Shown: piece by piece, positions 1 through 6,572 of the stretch
Position numbering within the stretch: the stretch's first letter is position 1
How the letters are laid out: each line of letters begins with the position of its first letter
Origin: Acidovorax sp.
Lineage (GTDB): Bacteria; Pseudomonadota; Gammaproteobacteria; Burkholderiales; Burkholderiaceae_C
NCBI GenBank assembly: GCA_011620245.1
Contig: WOZN01000349.1
Coordinates: 1 to 6,572, forward strand
DNA: 6,572 nt
Direction: 5' to 3'
Notes under the pieces: generated by a model
Told to the model about the DNA's origin: nothing
Seen by the model: only the letters and a program-made list of their open reading frames with translations
The model's database searches: none
Translations under genes and position numbers: made by a program

Positions 1-27
1 ATAGAAAAAACCAGTCTTGGCGTCCAT
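1..27 (-). CDS. nuoJ: NADH-quinone oxidoreductase subunit J, first nine codons (continues outside window)
   Basis: An ATG at 27-25 opens a frame that reads MDAKTGFFY to the window edge. NuoJ of Burkholderiales starts with a very similar sequence, and nuoJ directly follows nuoI in most nuo operons, so the identity is well supported by position even though only 27 bases are visible. NuoJ (ND6 type) is an inner-membrane subunit of the proton-translocating arm. Its third membrane helix usually carries a pi-bulge involved in coupling, but none of that is in the window. The start is 54 bases after the nuoI stop, and the only ribosome-binding candidate is the weak AAAGAA 7 bases upstream. The call rests on nine codons and gene order. 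Confidence 0.8.
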
Positions 28-81
28 GAATCGGTTCTTTGTAGAAAATCTGGCCTATAGGGAAGTCGCAGCAGCACCGCG
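28..81 (-). other. nuoI-nuoJ intergenic spacer
   Basis: This 54-base spacer is the longest non-coding stretch in the window. In the transcript direction it begins with the 3' arm of the hairpin over the nuoI stop. It then holds an 8-base palindrome CCTATAGG (54-61), an A+T-richer stretch with TTTTC, and a weak AAAGAA before the nuoJ start. I see no convincing -35/-10 promoter pair and no terminator, so readthrough transcription into nuoJ is the simplest reading. Confidence 0.6.
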
Positions 82-92
82 TCAGCGGTACT
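73..92 (-). promoter_or_regulatory. 8-bp hairpin with a UGAC loop centred on the nuoI stop codon
   Basis: In the transcript the arm AGUACCGC (92-85) can pair with GCGGUGCU (80-73) around the loop UGAC (84-81). This gives eight pairs, one of them U-G. The loop contains the nuoI stop UGA. No uridine run follows the 3' arm, so it does not look like an intrinsic terminator. It lies at the largest gap in this gene cluster, between the peripheral-arm genes and the membrane gene nuoJ. A role in transcript processing, stability or nuoI/nuoJ coupling is possible but is inference. A chance palindrome in GC-rich DNA is the alternative. Confidence 0.4.
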
Positions 93-591
93 TGGCATCA
101 GCGGCCCTGGCCGCAGCGATTTCACCCTCATAGCGGTCACCCACCGCCAGCAGCATGTCTTTGGTGAAATACAGATCGCCCCGCTTTTCCCCGTGGTATT
201 CGAGGATATGCGTCTCGACGATCGAGTCCACCGGGCAGCTCTCTTCGCAAAAGCCGCAGAAGATGCATTTGGTCAGATCGATGTCGTAGCGCGTGGTGCG
301 CCGGGACCCATCCTCGCGCATATCGGATTCGATGGTGATGGCCATCGCGGGGCAAACAGCCTCGCAGAGCTTGCAGGCGATGCAACGCTCTTCACCGTTG
401 TCATAGCGGCGCAATGCATGCAGCCCCCGGAAACGCGGCGACAAGGGCGTTTTTTCCTCAGGAAACTGCACCGTCACCTTGCGGCGAAAGGCATAGCGCC
501 CAGTCAGGGCCATGCCCTTGAGCAGCTCCACGAGCATGAAGCTCTTGAAGAAGTCTTTGAACGAGAAAGGTGCAGCAGCAACAGCAGTCAT
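82..591 (-). CDS. nuoI: NADH-quinone oxidoreductase subunit I (TYKY/23-kDa type, two [4Fe-4S] clusters N6a and N6b)
   Basis: NuoI is an 8Fe ferredoxin-like subunit that relays electrons from NuoG to cluster N2 in NuoB, close to the membrane. The protein has 169 residues. An N-terminal amphipathic segment (about 9-33, with [19 protein letters not shown]) is the part that lies along the membrane surface next to NuoH in known structures. Two cluster motifs follow in the classic CxxCxxCxxxCP form: Cys70, Cys73, Cys76 and Cys80 ([12 protein letters not shown]), and Cys109, Cys112, Cys115 and Cys119 ([12 protein letters not shown]). As in 8Fe ferredoxins, the last cysteine of each motif completes the other cluster. 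The [14 protein letters not shown] segment (43-56) is typical of the family. The ATG at 591-589 follows the nuoH stop by 12 bases with GGGGA 5 bases upstream. The stop TGA at 84-82 sits in the loop of an inverted repeat described separately. The C-terminal tail is alanine-rich and ends [11 protein letters not shown]. Confidence 0.97.
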   Translation of the reverse strand: MTAVAAAPFSFKDFFKSFMLVELLKGMALTGRYAFRRKVTVQFPEEKTPLSPRFRGLHALRRYDNGEERCIACKLCEAVCPAMAITIESDMREDGSRRTTRYDIDLTKCIFCGFCEESCPVDSIVETHILEYHGEKRGDLYFTKDMLLAVGDRYEGEIAAARAADAKYR

Positions 592-596
592 TTGTG

Positions 597-601
597 TCCC
601 C
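597..601 (-). promoter_or_regulatory. Ribosome binding site of nuoI
   Basis: GGGGA sits in the 12-base gap after the nuoH stop, 5 bases before the nuoI ATG at 591. It is a moderate match with short spacing. No other in-frame start fits the family N-terminus better. Confidence 0.55.
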
Positions 602-603
602 GC

Positions 604-1686
604 TTATTTCCAGATATTCCATGGCGAGAGCAACCACCCGCCAACGATGAGCAGCCATGCCAGCGTGACCGGAATAAAGATCTTCCAGCCCAGACGCATG
701 ATCTGGTCGTAACGGAAACGGGGGAATGTCGCCCGGATCCAGATGAACATCGACACCACCACAAAGGTTTTCAGGCCCAGCCATATCCAGCCGGGAACCC
801 AGTTGAACAGTGCGCCGTCAATCGGCGAGAGCCAGCCACCGAGGAACATCAGTGTCGCCAGGATGGATACCAGCCACATGCTGGCGTATTCGGCCAGGAA
901 GAAGATGGCGAAGCCCATGCCCGAATATTCCACCATGTGGCCAGCGACGATTTCGGCCTCGCCCTCGACAACGTCAAAGGGATGGCGGTTGGTTTCAGCC
1001 ACGGCGGAAATCAGGTAAACGAGGAAAATCGGCAGCAGCGGCAACCAGTTCCACGACAGGAAGCCCAGGCCCATGTCGGCCGCCATGCCGCGCCCCTGGC
1101 CCATCACGATCTCGGTCAGGTTCATGCTGCCCGACACCATGATCACCACCAGGAAGCAGAACCCCATGGCGATTTCATAGCTGACCATCTGCGCGGACGC
1201 CCGCAACGCACCCAGGAATGCATATTTGGAATTGGAGGCCCAGCCGGCAATGATCACGCCATAGACCTCGATGGAAGTGATGGCCATCACCAGCAGCAAA
1301 CCCGCACTCACATTGGCCAGTACGACGTCTGGACCAAAGGGAATCGCCACCCATGCCGCCAGCGCGGGCATGATCGCCATGACAGGCCCCAGCACAAACA
1401 ACCCCTTGCTGGCGGCCGTTGGCTGGATGATTTCCTTGGTCAGCAGTTTGAGCGCATCCGCGATGGGTTGCAGCAAGCCCATCGGGCCGACACGGTTCGG
1501 GCCGTGGCGAACCTGCATGAAGCCCAGCAGCTTGCGCTCCCACAGCGTCAAATAGGCGACAGCCCCCAACAACGGCACCAAAATCACCACGATTTTCAAA
1601 AGAATCCAGAGAACCGGCCAGACGATGGCGGTCCACCAGCCATGGCTCAACAGGTTCAGACCTCCGTTGTAGATTGCATCAATCAT
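604..1686 (-). CDS. nuoH: NADH-quinone oxidoreductase subunit H (ND1 type, membrane subunit at the quinone site)
   Basis: NuoH is the inner-membrane subunit that forms the entrance and floor of the quinone chamber and connects it to the proton-pumping subunits. The protein has 360 residues with about eight hydrophobic membrane segments, for example near 18-46, 97-118, 124-147, 168-186, 214-230, 270-287, 305-320 and 337-353. Conserved cytoplasmic loops are visible: [19 protein letters not shown] (50-68), [18 protein letters not shown] (139-156), [12 protein letters not shown] (160-171), [16 protein letters not shown] (230-245) and [15 protein letters not shown] (316-330). These carry the charged residues typical of the quinone cavity. 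An in-frame start at 1806 would add 40 residues of non-hydrophobic sequence inside nuoG. The ATG at 1686-1684 is preferred because it overlaps the nuoG stop (ATGA), has AAGGAG 7 bases upstream, and gives the usual family N-terminus. nuoI follows after 12 bases. Confidence 0.97.
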   Translation of the reverse strand: MIDAIYNGGLNLLSHGWWTAIVWPVLWILLKIVVILVPLLGAVAYLTLWERKLLGFMQVRHGPNRVGPMGLLQPIADALKLLTKEIIQPTAASKGLFVLGPVMAIMPALAAWVAIPFGPDVVLANVSAGLLLVMAITSIEVYGVIIAGWASNSKYAFLGALRASAQMVSYEIAMGFCFLVVIMVSGSMNLTEIVMGQGRGMAADMGLGFLSWNWLPLLPIFLVYLISAVAETNRHPFDVVEGEAEIVAGHMVEYSGMGFAIFFLAEYASMWLVSILATLMFLGGWLSPIDGALFNWVPGWIWLGLKTFVVVSMFIWIRATFPRFRYDQIMRLGWKIFIPVTLAWLLIVGGWLLSPWNIWK

Positions 1687-3818
1687 GCCGCGGCTCCTTG
1701 CTGTGCATGACGGGCGTCCGCCGTCAGTTGCAACGAAGTAGCCCGGCGCACCAGGCCATCCAGCTGGTAGATGGATGCCACCACCGGCTCTCCCACCACA
1801 GGCCATTCAGCCTGGGGCAGCATGGTCTGGGCGTTACTCAACTGTGCGGACGAAACCGCTGCAACGCCACCCGCCGGGGTGTTGGTAGCCCGGGCAAGCA
1901 CCTCCTGGGAGGTTTCGAAATCAAAGCCAGGAACGTTCAGCAGGTTGGCCAGCACCCGCAACACCTTCCAGGCCGGCCGGGTTTCACCCAGCGGCCGGAC
2001 AACCGCATGAAAACTCTGCAAACGGCCTTCGGCGTTCACAAAGCTGCCTGACGTTTCGGTAAATGGGGCGATCGGCAGCAAGACATCGCTGAAAGCCATG
2101 TTGGCCTTGAACGGGCTCAGCGTGACCACCATGTCGGTGTTGGCCAGCGCCTGGCAGGCAGCTTCTCCAGCCGCTGTATCAAAGGCGGGTTCCGTGTTCA
2201 ACAAAATGGCGGCTTTCAGGCTGCCACCGAGCATCTGAGCGGCATTCTGACCGCCATTGCCGGGCATGGCACCAGCAAACTGCGCACCCACCGTGTTGGC
2301 GGCCTCTGTCAGGTAACCCACCGTGGCACCCGTCTGCTCTGCGATCCACTGTGCCAGCGCCAACAAGCGGCTGGCATGCGCATGGTGGGCGGCGGCATTG
2401 CCCAGCAAGATGGCTTTGCGTTCACCACCCAGCAGGGAGCGGGCGATGGCCAAAGCGGATTCGTCCACTTGACCTGATCCATCGGGAGCCTGCACATTTT
2501 TTTCCTGCGCAATGGCAGCGGCTACGCTGGCGAGCGCTTGCTCCCACGCGCCAGACGCCTGGATCAGAGTATGGGCAACAGGCATGGCCCAGTCATACGC
2601 TTCTGAATTTATAGCACTCACCGCACAACCATGGCGCGCTGCCTGCCGAATCCGCTGGGCAAACAGCGGGTGGTCCTTGCGCAGATTGGAGCCCACCACC
2701 AGCACACGCTGCAAGGTGGACAAGGAGGCGATGGATGTTCCCAGCCAGCGAATCCCGGAGGGTGCGGGGAATTCGGCGTTGCGCAGCCGGTAGTCAATGT
2801 TTTCGCTGCCCAGGCCACGAACCAGCGCGCCGGCCAGGTACAACTCTTCGAGCGTGCTGTGCGGGCTGACCAATGCACCGATGGCACCAGCGCCATGGTC
2901 ATTCTTGATGTTCTTGAGGCCGTTCGCGACGTATTCCAGCGCAGTTTGCCAGTCCACCTCTTGCCATGTTCCACCCTGCTTGAGCATGGGGCGGGTCAGG
3001 CGTTCGTCGCTGTTGAGTGCTTCGTAAGAAAAGCGGTCGCGGTCAGCGATCCAGCACTCGTTGATCTCTTCGTTCTCAAAAGGCACGACACGCATGACCT
3101 TGTGATTTTTCACCTGGACGATGAGATTGGCGCCTGTGGAATCATGCGGGCTGACCGACTTGCGGCGCGACAGCTCCCAGGTGCGGGCGCTGAAGCGGAA
3201 AGGCTTGCTCGTCAACGCACCCACCGGGCAGATGTCGATCATGTTGCCCGAGAGTTCAGAGTCGATCGTGCCGCCCGTCACGGTGGTGATCTCGGAATGT
3301 TCGCCCCGATGGATCATGCCCAGCTCCATGATGCCAGCCACCTCCTGGCCAAAGCGCACGCAGCGGGTGCAGTGAATGCAACGGCTCATCTCCTCCATGG
3401 AGATCAGCGGGCCCACGTCCTTGCGGGGCACCACGCGCTTTTCTTCTTCGTAGCGCGACGAAGATGCGCCATAACCGACGGCCAGATCCTGCAACTGGCA
3501 CTCGCCGCCCTGGTCGCAGATGGGGCAATCCAGCGGATGGTTGATGAGCAGAAACTCCATCACCGACTTTTGCGCCTGAATGGCCTTGTCGGTCTTGGTG
3601 CGCACCACCATACCCTGCGTGACCGGCGTGGCACATGCGGGCACGGGCTTGGGCGCCTTCTCGACGTCCACGAGGCACATGCGGCAGTTGGCCGCAATCG
3701 AGAGCTTCTTGTGGTAGCAGAAGTGAGGGATGTAGGTGCCAGCCTTTTCGGCAGCATGCATCACCATGGAACCCTCGGTGATTTCCACCTTCTGACCGTC
3801 CAGTTCAATTTCAACCAT
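1683..3818 (-). CDS. nuoG: NADH-quinone oxidoreductase subunit G (75-kDa type; [2Fe-2S] N1b, [4Fe-4S] N4 and N5)
   Basis: NuoG is the large iron-sulfur subunit that conducts electrons from NuoF toward NuoI in the peripheral arm. It has 711 residues. Residues 1-78 form a plant-type ferredoxin domain with N1b ligands Cys34, Cys45, Cys48 and Cys62. The next segment holds N5, ligated by His94, Cys98, Cys101 and Cys107 ([14 protein letters not shown]). N4 follows, ligated by Cys147, Cys150, Cys153 and Cys197 (CIHCTRC and ICPVGAL). From about residue 217 the protein is a molybdopterin-oxidoreductase-like fold that in complex I has lost its cofactor. The N7 motif found in Escherichia coli NuoG is absent: its four cysteine positions are Ser223, Asp226, Ala230 and Ala258. 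The C-terminal half is alanine-rich and less conserved. The ATG at 3818 follows the nuoF stop by 15 bases, with a weak GAGA 7 bases upstream. The stop overlaps the nuoH ATG. The gene looks intact. Confidence 0.96.
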   Translation of the reverse strand: MVEIELDGQKVEITEGSMVMHAAEKAGTYIPHFCYHKKLSIAANCRMCLVDVEKAPKPVPACATPVTQGMVVRTKTDKAIQAQKSVMEFLLINHPLDCPICDQGGECQLQDLAVGYGASSSRYEEEKRVVPRKDVGPLISMEEMSRCIHCTRCVRFGQEVAGIMELGMIHRGEHSEITTVTGGTIDSELSGNMIDICPVGALTSKPFRFSARTWELSRRKSVSPHDSTGANLIVQVKNHKVMRVVPFENEEINECWIADRDRFSYEALNSDERLTRPMLKQGGTWQEVDWQTALEYVANGLKNIKNDHGAGAIGALVSPHSTLEELYLAGALVRGLGSENIDYRLRNAEFPAPSGIRWLGTSIASLSTLQRVLVVGSNLRKDHPLFAQRIRQAARHGCAVSAINSEAYDWAMPVAHTLIQASGAWEQALASVAAAIAQEKNVQAPDGSGQVDESALAIARSLLGGERKAILLGNAAAHHAHASRLLALAQWIAEQTGATVGYLTEAANTVGAQFAGAMPGNGGQNAAQMLGGSLKAAILLNTEPAFDTAAGEAACQALANTDMVVTLSPFKANMAFSDVLLPIAPFTETSGSFVNAEGRLQSFHAVVRPLGETRPAWKVLRVLANLLNVPGFDFETSQEVLARATNTPAGGVAAVSSAQLSNAQTMLPQAEWPVVGEPVVASIYQLDGLVRRATSLQLTADARHAQQGAAA
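1694..1699 (-). promoter_or_regulatory. Ribosome binding site of nuoH
   Basis: AAGGAG lies inside the 3' end of nuoG, 7 bases before the ATG at 1686. It supports the 360-residue NuoH over the 400-residue reading that starts at 1806. Confidence 0.85.
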
Positions 3819-3833
3819 ATGCTTTTCTCGCGA

Positions 3834-5189
3834 TCAGGCAGAGGGCGCGGCCTGAGGGGTCTTGTTCCGGATCAACGCTTCGAACTCGGGACGGAAGTGT
3901 TTGATCATGGCGCGCACGGGCATTGCCGCTGCATCGCCCAGGGCGCAGATGGTGCGGCCCATGATGTTGCTGGCCACGGAGTCGAGCAGGTCCATGTCGG
4001 CGGGACGCCCCTCGCCACGGTGAATGCGGTCCACCAGGCGCCAGAGCCAGCCCGTGCCTTCACGGCAGGGCGTGCACTGCCCACAGGACTCATGCATGTA
4101 GAAATAGGACAGGCGCTTGAGCGACTCGACCATGCAGCGCGAATCATCCATGACGATGACAGCGCCAGAACCCAGCATGGAGCCGGCCTTGGCAATCGAG
4201 TCATAGTCCATGGTGCATTCCATCATGATGGATGCCGGCAACACGGGAGACGATGATCCACCAGGAATCACCGCCTTGAGCTGGCGCCCGGTGCGCACAC
4301 CGCCGGCCAATTCAAGCAGCTTGGCAAATGGCGTGCCCATGGGCACCTCGTAGTTGCCGGGCCGTTCCACATCGCCACTGACCGAAAAGATCTTGGTGCC
4401 ACCGTTGTTGGGCTTGCCGCAGGCCAGGTAGGCAGCGCCACCATTGCGGATGATCCATGGCACCGCAGCAAACGTTTCGGTGTTGTTGATGGTGGTGGGC
4501 TTGCCATAGAGGCCAAAGCTGGCCGGGAACGGCGGCTTGAAGCGGGGCTGGCCCTTTTTGCCCTCCAGCGATTCGAGCAAGGCCGTTTCTTCGCCGCAGA
4601 TGTAGGCACCAAAACCATGGTGCGCATGCAACTGGAAGCTGAAACCACTCCCCAGGATGCCGTCGCCCAGGTAGCCCGCAGCACGCGCCTCTTCCAATGC
4701 GGCCTCGAAGCGTTCGTAAGCCTGGAAGATTTCACCGTGGATGTAGTTGTAACCCACGCTGATACCCATCGCATAGGCAGCAATGATCATGCCCTCGATC
4801 ACGATGTGCGGGTTGTACATCAGGATGTCGCGGTCTTTGCAGGTGCCTGGCTCGCCCTCGTCCGAGTTGCACACCAGGTATTTCTGACCCGGAAACTGGC
4901 GCGGCATGAAACTCCACTTCAGCCCGGTCGGGAAGCCCGCACCGCCACGGCCCCGAAGACCCGACTCCTTGACGGTCGCAATCACCTGATCCTGCGTCAG
5001 ACCCTCGCCGCCATCCTTGCCCAGGATGGTGCGCAGCGCCTGGTAGCCACCACGCGCTTCATAGTCCTTGATGCCCCGGTTGGCACCATTGAGGTCGGCA
5101 TAAATCTGCGGCGTGATATGCCGATCGTGAAAACAGGTTTCAACACCTGCTGCCTGGAATTGTGCAAGCACCTGGGCTGCCGTGGTCAT
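3834..5189 (-). CDS. nuoF: NADH-quinone oxidoreductase subunit F (51-kDa type; NADH- and FMN-binding, [4Fe-4S] N3)
   Basis: NuoF is the electron entry point of complex I. It oxidises NADH with bound FMN and passes electrons to its [4Fe-4S] cluster N3, then to NuoG. The protein has 451 residues. The glycine-rich FMN/nucleotide motif [16 protein letters not shown] is at 77-92, the conserved [14 protein letters not shown] at 108-121, and the NADH-site region [20 protein letters not shown] at 197-216. The N3 ligands are Cys369, Cys372 and Cys375 ([12 protein letters not shown]) plus Cys415 (TICALGD). A SLBB-type domain lies between, around 260-345. An in-frame start at 5318 would add 43 residues of arginine-, glycine- and proline-rich sequence inside nuoE. 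I prefer the ATG at 5189-5187 because it overlaps the nuoE stop (ATGA), has GGAGG 7 bases upstream, and gives the family's normal N-terminus. The short C-terminal tail ([10 protein letters not shown]) looks unstructured. All key residues are present, so the protein should be active. Confidence 0.97.
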   Translation of the reverse strand: MTTAAQVLAQFQAAGVETCFHDRHITPQIYADLNGANRGIKDYEARGGYQALRTILGKDGGEGLTQDQVIATVKESGLRGRGGAGFPTGLKWSFMPRQFPGQKYLVCNSDEGEPGTCKDRDILMYNPHIVIEGMIIAAYAMGISVGYNYIHGEIFQAYERFEAALEEARAAGYLGDGILGSGFSFQLHAHHGFGAYICGEETALLESLEGKKGQPRFKPPFPASFGLYGKPTTINNTETFAAVPWIIRNGGAAYLACGKPNNGGTKIFSVSGDVERPGNYEVPMGTPFAKLLELAGGVRTGRQLKAVIPGGSSSPVLPASIMMECTMDYDSIAKAGSMLGSGAVIVMDDSRCMVESLKRLSYFYMHESCGQCTPCREGTGWLWRLVDRIHRGEGRPADMDLLDSVASNIMGRTICALGDAAAMPVRAMIKHFRPEFEALIRNKTPQAAPSA

Positions 5190-5677
5190 TGCCTGGCCTC
5201 CGCGGCACGCAGGCTGTCCACCAGTTGGTCGAGCTTGTCGTTGCCCATGAAACTGCACATGTGGCGGTCGTTCACCAGCATCACCGGCGCATCGGCGCAG
5301 GCACCGAGGCATTCGCATTGCTGCAGGGTGAACATGCCATCCGGCGTCGTTTCGCCCATGGAGACACCCAGCTTGTGTTCCAGATGCTCCAGCGCCTTGC
5401 CGCCGTCACGCAACAGACATGGCAGATTGGTGCAGACGTTGAGCTTGTATTTGCCCACCGCTTGCTGGTTGTACATGTTGTAGAAGGTGGTGACTTCATG
5501 CACGGCAATCTGCGGCATGCCCAGGTACTCGGCAATGTCCGCCTCGCTGGCTTCGCTGACGTAGCCCTGCTCCTGCTGCACGATGGACAGGCAGGCCATC
5601 ACGGCCGACTGCTTCTGTTCCGCCGGATACTTGGCCAGTTCACGCGCGAATCGCGCTTTGGTCGCTTCGGTAATCAT
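5186..5677 (-). CDS. nuoE: NADH-quinone oxidoreductase subunit E (24-kDa type, [2Fe-2S] N1a)
   Basis: NuoE is the thioredoxin-fold subunit of the cytoplasmic NADH dehydrogenase module. It packs on NuoF and holds the [2Fe-2S] cluster N1a, which can take an electron from the flavin. The protein has 163 residues, the usual length. Residues 1 to about 70 are the helical N-terminal domain with the family run [12 protein letters not shown] (59-70). The ferredoxin domain follows, with cluster ligands Cys82 and Cys87 (VCTNLPC) and Cys123 and Cys127 (CLGAC). Cys121 and Cys141 are extra and not expected to bind the cluster. The ATG at 5677-5675 is chosen because it overlaps the nuoD stop as ATGA and has GGAGAG 8 bases upstream, inside nuoD. 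The stop TGA likewise overlaps the nuoF ATG. The tight overlaps suggest translational coupling and fixed stoichiometry with its partners. Confidence 0.97.
   Translation of the reverse strand: MITEATKARFARELAKYPAEQKQSAVMACLSIVQQEQGYVSEASEADIAEYLGMPQIAVHEVTTFYNMYNQQAVGKYKLNVCTNLPCLLRDGGKALEHLEHKLGVSMGETTPDGMFTLQQCECLGACADAPVMLVNDRHMCSFMGNDKLDQLVDSLRAAEARQ
5197..5201 (-). promoter_or_regulatory. Ribosome binding site of nuoF
   Basis: GGAGG lies inside the last codons of nuoE, 7 bases before the ATG at 5189. It decides the nuoF start in favour of the overlapping ATG over the in-frame ATG at 5318. Confidence 0.85.
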
Positions 5678-6572
5678 CGATCAATCTCTCCGAACACGAT
5701 ATCCATGGTTCCAATGATGGCCACGGCATCCGCAATCATGTGGCCCCGGGCCATTTCATCGAGGGTGGCCAGATGCGCAAAACCGGGGGCGCGGATCTTC
5801 AGGCGATAAGGCTTGTTGGCACCGTCGCTGACCAGATAGATGCCAAACTCTCCCTTGGGGTGCTCGACCGCGGCATAGGCCTCTCCCTCGGGAACATGGA
5901 ACCCTTCGGTGAACAGCTTGAAATGGTGGATCAGCTCTTCCATGTTGGACTTCATGGATTCACGATCGGGCGGGGCGATCTTGTGGTTGTCCGTGATCAC
6001 CGGGCCCGGATGGGCACGCAGCCAGTCCACGCATTGCTTGATGATGCGATTGGACTCGCGCATTTCCTGCATGCGAACCAGATAGCGGTCATAGCAATCG
6101 CCGGTCTTGCCAACCGGCACATCGAAGTCCATGCGGTCGTACACGTCGTAGGGCTGGGTCTTGCGCAAATCCCATGCAATGCCGGAACCGCGCAGCATGG
6201 GGCCGGTCATGCCCAGATTCAGCGCGCGCTCGGGCTGCACCACACCAATGCCCACGGTGCGCTGCTTCCAGATGCGGTTGTCGGTGAGCAAGGTTTCGTA
6301 CTCATCCATGCAACCAGGAAAGCGCTGCGTGAAGTCGTCAATGAAATCCAGCAGCGAACCCTTGCGGTTCTGGTTCATGGCCTCCAGGGCCTTGGCATTC
6401 TTGATCTTGCTGACCTTGTACTGCGGCATGCTGTCCGGCAGGTCACGGTACACACCGCCAGGTCGGAAGTAGGCCGCATGCATGCGCGCGCCGGAGACGG
6501 CTTCGTACATGTCGAACAGGTCTTCGCGCTCGCGGAAGGTGTAGATCAGGATGGTGGAGCTGCCGCAATCGT
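5674..6572 (-). CDS. nuoD: NADH-quinone oxidoreductase subunit D, C-terminal 298 residues (5' end outside window)
   Basis: NuoD is the 49-kDa-type subunit of complex I. It sits in the peripheral arm on the cytoplasmic side and, with NuoB and NuoH, builds the quinone-reducing site near cluster N2. It descends from the large subunit of [NiFe] hydrogenases but carries no metal. The frame is open to the window edge, and the first whole codons read [20 protein letters not shown], followed by the conserved [19 protein letters not shown]. Other family landmarks are [50 protein letters not shown], and the C-terminal block [20 protein letters not shown] and DIVFGEIDR. Family members are about 417 residues long, so roughly 120 N-terminal residues are missing, including the quinone-pocket His and Tyr. 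The gene ends in TGA, which overlaps the nuoE ATG by 4 bases (5674-5677). The methionine at 6510 is internal and not the true start. Identity is certain from the motifs and the context. Confidence 0.97.
   Translation of the reverse strand, partial: DCGSSTILIYTFREREDLFDMYEAVSGARMHAAYFRPGGVYRDLPDSMPQYKVSKIKNAKALEAMNQNRKGSLLDFIDDFTQRFPGCMDEYETLLTDNRIWKQRTVGIGVVQPERALNLGMTGPMLRGSGIAWDLRKTQPYDVYDRMDFDVPVGKTGDCYDRYLVRMQEMRESNRIIKQCVDWLRAHPGPVITDNHKIAPPDRESMKSNMEELIHHFKLFTEGFHVPEGEAYAAVEHPKGEFGIYLVSDGANKPYRLKIRAPGFAHLATLDEMARGHMIADAVAIIGTMDIVFGEIDR
5686..5691 (-). promoter_or_regulatory. Ribosome binding site of nuoE
   Basis: GGAGAG lies inside the codons for Gly-Glu near the end of nuoD (FGEIDR), 8 bases before the nuoE ATG at 5677. 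The same bases therefore encode a conserved NuoD C-terminus and serve as the start signal of the next gene. Confidence 0.75.

Noticed and set aside
54..61. 8-base palindrome CCTATAGG in the nuoI-nuoJ spacer as a possible operator
   Set aside because: It is too short and isolated, there is no promoter beside it, and a palindrome of this size is expected by chance.
193..1710. A 505-codon open frame on the plus strand, antisense to nuoI and nuoH
   Set aside because: It mirrors membrane-protein codons and yields a very His/Gln/Arg-rich sequence with no plausible fold. It is a shadow of nuoH and nuoI.
1687..1806. A 40-residue N-terminal extension of NuoH from an upstream in-frame ATG
   Set aside because: The segment is the out-of-frame reading of the end of nuoG. 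The ATG at 1686 has an AAGGAG site and gives the family's normal start.
2605..2625. A+T-rich patch in nuoG (around the codons for SAINSEA) that briefly resembled a dispersed repeat
   Set aside because: It reads through in frame, has no inverted-repeat partner nearby and no second copy in the window.
3828..3833. TCGCGA palindrome in the nuoF-nuoG gap
   Set aside because: A 6-base palindrome next to a weak ribosome-binding site. No evidence of any regulatory role.
2631..4256. A 541-codon open frame on the plus strand, antisense to nuoG and nuoF
   Set aside because: Its translation is rich in His, Arg, Gln and Ala without any recognisable motif, as expected when GC-rich codons are read on the opposite strand. 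The minus-strand genes are fully supported by conserved cluster motifs.
5190..5318. A 43-residue N-terminal extension of NuoF
   Set aside because: It is an out-of-frame reading of nuoE. The ATG at 5189 has GGAGG at 7 bases and matches the usual NuoF length.

Overview
The window is the middle of a 14-subunit nuo operon, which encodes the proton-pumping respiratory complex I (NADH:quinone oxidoreductase). Every gene lies on the minus strand, so transcription runs from high to low coordinates in the order nuoD (5' part missing), nuoE, nuoF, nuoG, nuoH, nuoI and the first nine codons of nuoJ. The GC-rich composition and the style of the proteins point to a beta-proteobacterium of the order Burkholderiales, most likely family Comamonadaceae (Acidovorax or Comamonas relatives). 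The features behind this are NuoG without the N7 cluster, NuoH with an ETNRHPFD loop, and a NuoJ start MDAKTGFFY. This placement is from memory of these families, not from a search.

Layout from upstream to downstream: nuoD (6572-5674), nuoE (5677-5186), nuoF (5189-3834), nuoG (3818-1683), nuoH (1686-604), nuoI (591-82), nuoJ start (27-1). Three junctions (D/E, E/F, G/H) are 4-base ATGA stop/start overlaps. F/G has 15 bases between genes and H/I has 12. The only larger gap is the 54 bases between nuoI and nuoJ. An 8-bp inverted repeat straddles the nuoI stop codon there.

The genes work together as one machine. NuoE, NuoF and NuoG form the NADH dehydrogenase module: NADH is oxidised at FMN on NuoF and electrons pass through iron-sulfur clusters. 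NuoD and NuoI form the connecting module that carries electrons to the last cluster and the quinone site. NuoH and NuoJ are membrane subunits that link quinone reduction to proton pumping. All iron-sulfur ligands expected for N1a, N1b, N2-side N6a/N6b, N3, N4 and N5 in the visible subunits are present. The four ligands of the optional N7 cluster are all replaced.

This is an ordinary, intact core-metabolism region. I see no mobile element, RNA gene, CRISPR array or foreign island, and no undescribed system. Long plus-strand open frames (for example 193-1710 and 2631-4256) are antisense shadows of GC-rich coding sequence.
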